Part shown: piece by piece, positions 61,890 through 64,000 of the stretch
Numbering within the stretch: position 1 is the first letter of the stretch
Layout of the letters: every line of letters starts with the position of its first letter
NCBI RefSeq assembly: GCF_002005305.1
Contig: NZ_CP014782.1
Location: forward strand, 558,001 to 622,000
Source: Shewanella psychrophila
GTDB taxonomy: Bacteria > Pseudomonadota > Gammaproteobacteria > Enterobacterales > Shewanellaceae
Length of the DNA: 64,000 nucleotides
Reading direction: 5' to 3'
Position numbers and translations under genes: made by a program
Notes under the pieces: model-generated
What the model was told of the DNA's origin: nothing
Seen by the model: only the letters and a program-made list of their open reading frames with translations
The model's database searches: none

Positions 61890-62522
61890 ATGGAATCAAC
61901 AGACAAGTTGACCGACACCAACGCAATTCTTGCGTATTTATATGAAACATTTCCTTTGTGCTTTATTGCCGAAGGTGAAACTAAACCATTAAAGATTGGA
62001 TTGTTTCAGGAGTTGGCTGAAAGGTTAGCTGATGATTCTAAAGTCAGTAAAACTCAATTGAGAATTGCTTTGAGACGCTATACTAGTAGCTGGCGTTATC
62101 TGAAGGGCGTAAAAGTTGGTGTTCAGCGAATTGATCTTGATGGAAATGAGTGCGGTGAGTTAGAGCAAGAGCATATCGATCACGCACAATTGACACTTAA
62201 AGAGAGTCAGGAAAAGGCGAAAGCGAAACGCGTTGCGAAAGCTGCAGCGGCAAGGAAGGAAGGGCAAGCTGCTAAGCAAGCCAAGAAACCTGCACCTAAG
62301 CGTGTTAAGCCAGCGGCTAAAAAGCCAGCAAAAGAGCCAGCGCCTGTTGTTAATTTGACGCCAGCAGTGTTAAATGAGCTAAAACAAAATCAGCGTGTTA
62401 GTGTCAAACTAGGTAAGTCACCAGTTTCAGGTGTTATCATTGACATTAAGAAAAAAGATGTTCAAGTCCAATTGGACTCAGGCCTAACCATAAAAGTTAG
62501 TGTCGATCACATCATGCTATAA
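61890..62522 (+). CDS. proQ: RNA chaperone ProQ
   Basis: 210-residue FinO-domain RNA-binding protein. N-terminal FinO domain (AILAYLYETFPLCFIAEGET, LRIALRRYTSSWRYLKGV), a Lys/Ala-rich linker (about 105-160), and a C-terminal Tudor-like domain (VSVKLGKSPVSGVIIDIKKK). ATG 61890 is chosen: the earlier GTG 61878 lies inside the ribosome site GTGGAAG. It precedes prc as in E. coli. Confidence 0.94.
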   Translation: MESTDKLTDTNAILAYLYETFPLCFIAEGETKPLKIGLFQELAERLADDSKVSKTQLRIALRRYTSSWRYLKGVKVGVQRIDLDGNECGELEQEHIDHAQLTLKESQEKAKAKRVAKAAAARKEGQAAKQAKKPAPKRVKPAAKKPAKEPAPVVNLTPAVLNELKQNQRVSVKLGKSPVSGVIIDIKKKDVQVQLDSGLTIKVSVDHIML

Positions 62523-62547
62523 ATTCTAGTAAAGGAGTAACTTGTTG

Positions 62548-64000
62548 ATGCGAAAAATTACCCTGGCTGTCTCAATCGCCAGTATATTTGTTGGATTTTC
62601 GGCTTGGGCGTTAACCCCAACAATTCCATTCAGCGAGTTACCCGCTTTAACGCAGGAGCCGCAACACAAAGTTGCGAGCAAGCGCGTTACTGGCCTTTTC
62701 ACTCGTTCCCACTATCACAGATTTGACTTAGATGATGCTTTTTCCGAGCAGGTATTTAAACGATATCTAAAACAGCTCGATTACCGACGTAATGTGCTGC
62801 TTCAGAGTGATCTGGATAGCTTTAAAGTATATTCGAAGCAGTTCGATGACATGCTGAAAAGTGGTGATTTAACTCCTGCTTACAAAATGTTCGAACTAGT
62901 TCAAAAAAGACGCTACGACCGTTTTGCCTACGCACTCACCTTGTTAGACAAAGAGATAGATTTTTCGCTCCCTAATGATAAGTACCAATATGATCGCGAA
63001 GATGCGGCTTGGCCTAAAGATGAAGCGGAAGTGGATGAGCTTTGGCGTCAACGAGTCAAATACGATGCATTAAATCTTAAGTTGACTGGTAAGACATGGG
63101 ACGAGATCGTTCCTGTGCTTGAAAAACGCTACAACAACGCGATAAAGCGATTGAGCCAGACTAAGAGTGAAGATGTATTCCAAGGTGTGATGAATGCCTT
63201 CTCTCGTACCGTCGAGCCACACACTAGTTACCTCTCACCACGCAATGCCGAACGTTTCCAGATGGAGATGAATCTGAGCCTTGAGGGGATCGGTGCCGTA
63301 CTTCAGATGGATGATGACTATACGGTGATCAAGAGCCTTGTGGCTGGTGGCCCGGCTGCGACCAGCGCAAAATTATCTCCAGAAGATAAAATCATTGGCG
63401 TAGGTCAAGAGGGTAAAGACGTTGTCGATGTTATTGGTTGGCGATTAGACGATGTGGTCGAACTGATAAAGGGCCCTAAAGGCAGTAAAGTTGTACTGCA
63501 AATTTTACCTAAGAAGGGTGGCTCTTCGGCGAAATCTTTTGAAGTTGTCATCATCAGAGATAAGATTCGTCTCGAAGACAGAGCGGCAACATCTGAAGTA
63601 ATCGAACCTGATAATGGCCTTTACGCCAATCGTAAAGTTGGTGTCATTCAGATCCCCGGTTTCTATATGGACTTATCTAAAGATGTGTCTAAAGAGCTGG
63701 TTAAACTCAAGGAAGCCCAAGTCGAAGGCATCATTATCGACCTACGTGGTAATGGCGGTGGAGCATTAACCGAAGCTACATTGTTGACTGGTTTGTTTAT
63801 CGAGCAAGGCCCAGTCGTTCAAATAAGAGATGCTAACGGTAAGGTTTCACAGAATCGTGATAATGATGGCCGCACTAGCTATAGCGGTCCATTGACAGTG
63901 ATGGTAGACAGGTACAGCGCGTCGGCATCTGAAATTTTTGCTGCGGCATTGCAAGATTACGATCGTGCACTCATTGTCGGTGAATCTACTTTTGGTAAAG
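62548..64000 (+). CDS. prc: Tail-specific protease Prc, 3' end cut by window edge
   Basis: Periplasmic C-terminal processing peptidase (S41). Visible part 484 residues. Signal peptide ends near GFSAWALTP; N-terminal helical region (about 40-240), PDZ domain (IGAVLQMDDDYTVIKSLVAG), then the S41 core with IIIDLRGNGGG. The catalytic Ser is in DRYSASASEIFAAALQDY and the Lys follows in GESTFGK, where the window stops. ATG 62548 follows AAAGGAG by 10 bases; two in-frame TTG codons just upstream are possible alternatives. It lies 25 bp after proQ. Confidence 0.95.
   Translation, partial: MRKITLAVSIASIFVGFSAWALTPTIPFSELPALTQEPQHKVASKRVTGLFTRSHYHRFDLDDAFSEQVFKRYLKQLDYRRNVLLQSDLDSFKVYSKQFDDMLKSGDLTPAYKMFELVQKRRYDRFAYALTLLDKEIDFSLPNDKYQYDREDAAWPKDEAEVDELWRQRVKYDALNLKLTGKTWDEIVPVLEKRYNNAIKRLSQTKSEDVFQGVMNAFSRTVEPHTSYLSPRNAERFQMEMNLSLEGIGAVLQMDDDYTVIKSLVAGGPAATSAKLSPEDKIIGVGQEGKDVVDVIGWRLDDVVELIKGPKGSKVVLQILPKKGGSSAKSFEVVIIRDKIRLEDRAATSEVIEPDNGLYANRKVGVIQIPGFYMDLSKDVSKELVKLKEAQVEGIIIDLRGNGGGALTEATLLTGLFIEQGPVVQIRDANGKVSQNRDNDGRTSYSGPLTVMVDRYSASASEIFAAALQDYDRALIVGESTFGK

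Noticed and set aside
1..64000. CRISPR arrays, rRNA and tRNA genes
   Set aside because: No regularly spaced repeats and no tRNA or rRNA pattern were seen on reading; the repeated hairpins are terminators. A dedicated RNA search was not possible here.

Overview
The window is a 64 kb piece of a gammaproteobacterial chromosome, most probably a marine Shewanella. The evidence is the gene content and order: a ppsR/ppsA/aroH block, leucine dehydrogenase, a monomeric NADP isocitrate dehydrogenase beside rluE-nudJ-mnmA-hflD-purB, cspD-clpS-clpA-infA-bpt-aat, a proteobacterial dedicated sortase system, and letB-yebG-msrC-proQ-prc. The genus is an inference from gene order and protein style; no 16S rRNA or tRNA gene was seen.

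Layout. 1-6070: chitin degradation cassette on the plus strand, with two GH18 chitinases (the first cut by the window edge) and an AA10 lytic polysaccharide monooxygenase, all secreted and all ending in CBM5/12-like modules. 6146-13854: phosphoenolpyruvate and aromatic entry block, with aroH and ppsR on the minus strand divergent from ppsA, then a YdiJ-type FAD/Fe-S dehydrogenase. 13945-17762: small conserved genes (DUF1285, MarR regulator, lipoprotein), leucine dehydrogenase, and a DUF4826-like protein.

17838-29375: an accessory island between DUF4826 and roxA, bounded by two copies of an approximately 81-bp direct repeat that contains a terminator. It holds a Fur-boxed TonB-dependent siderophore receptor, gene remnants, an IS3-family element, a DJ-1/PfpI protein, a ZIP metal transporter, an IS66-family element and an IS256-family element inserted 2 bp apart, a frameshifted DUF4236 gene, and a short run of unknown zinc-ribbon genes. 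Three genes are broken in ways that can be reconstructed in the sequence. The IS3 element split the signal peptide of the PfpI gene. IS66 and IS256 together split a small membrane protein gene about 7 codons after its ATG. The DUF4236 gene has a frameshift at a homopolymer.

29445-43405: conserved housekeeping: roxA, purB, hflD, mnmA, nudJ and rluE (minus), icd (plus), cspD, then clpS-clpA, infA, bpt and aat (N-degron pathway: ClpS adaptor, ClpAP unfoldase, and both aminoacyl-tRNA-protein transferases), and a glycine-zipper protein. 43484-48325: a histone-H1-like basic-tail protein, a Nif3-family protein, a class C-like serine hydrolase, an S51 peptidase-like protein and metC.

48478-55529: the most unusual functional unit, a complete dedicated sortase system. 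It has a histidine kinase and response regulator on one strand and, divergently, an OmpA-family protein, a VIT/von Willebrand A target protein ending in LPQTG-membrane anchor-basic tail, and a class GN sortase whose start codon overlaps the target's stop. It is a self-contained, two-component-regulated protein-sorting module in a Gram-negative cell with only one visible substrate.

55541-64000: a GGDEF diguanylate cyclase, a LetB-type seven-MCE-domain protein with its LetA partner encoded as two separate PqiA-like genes, the SOS gene yebG behind a clear LexA box with msrC directly downstream, proQ, and the 5' part of prc (cut by the window edge).
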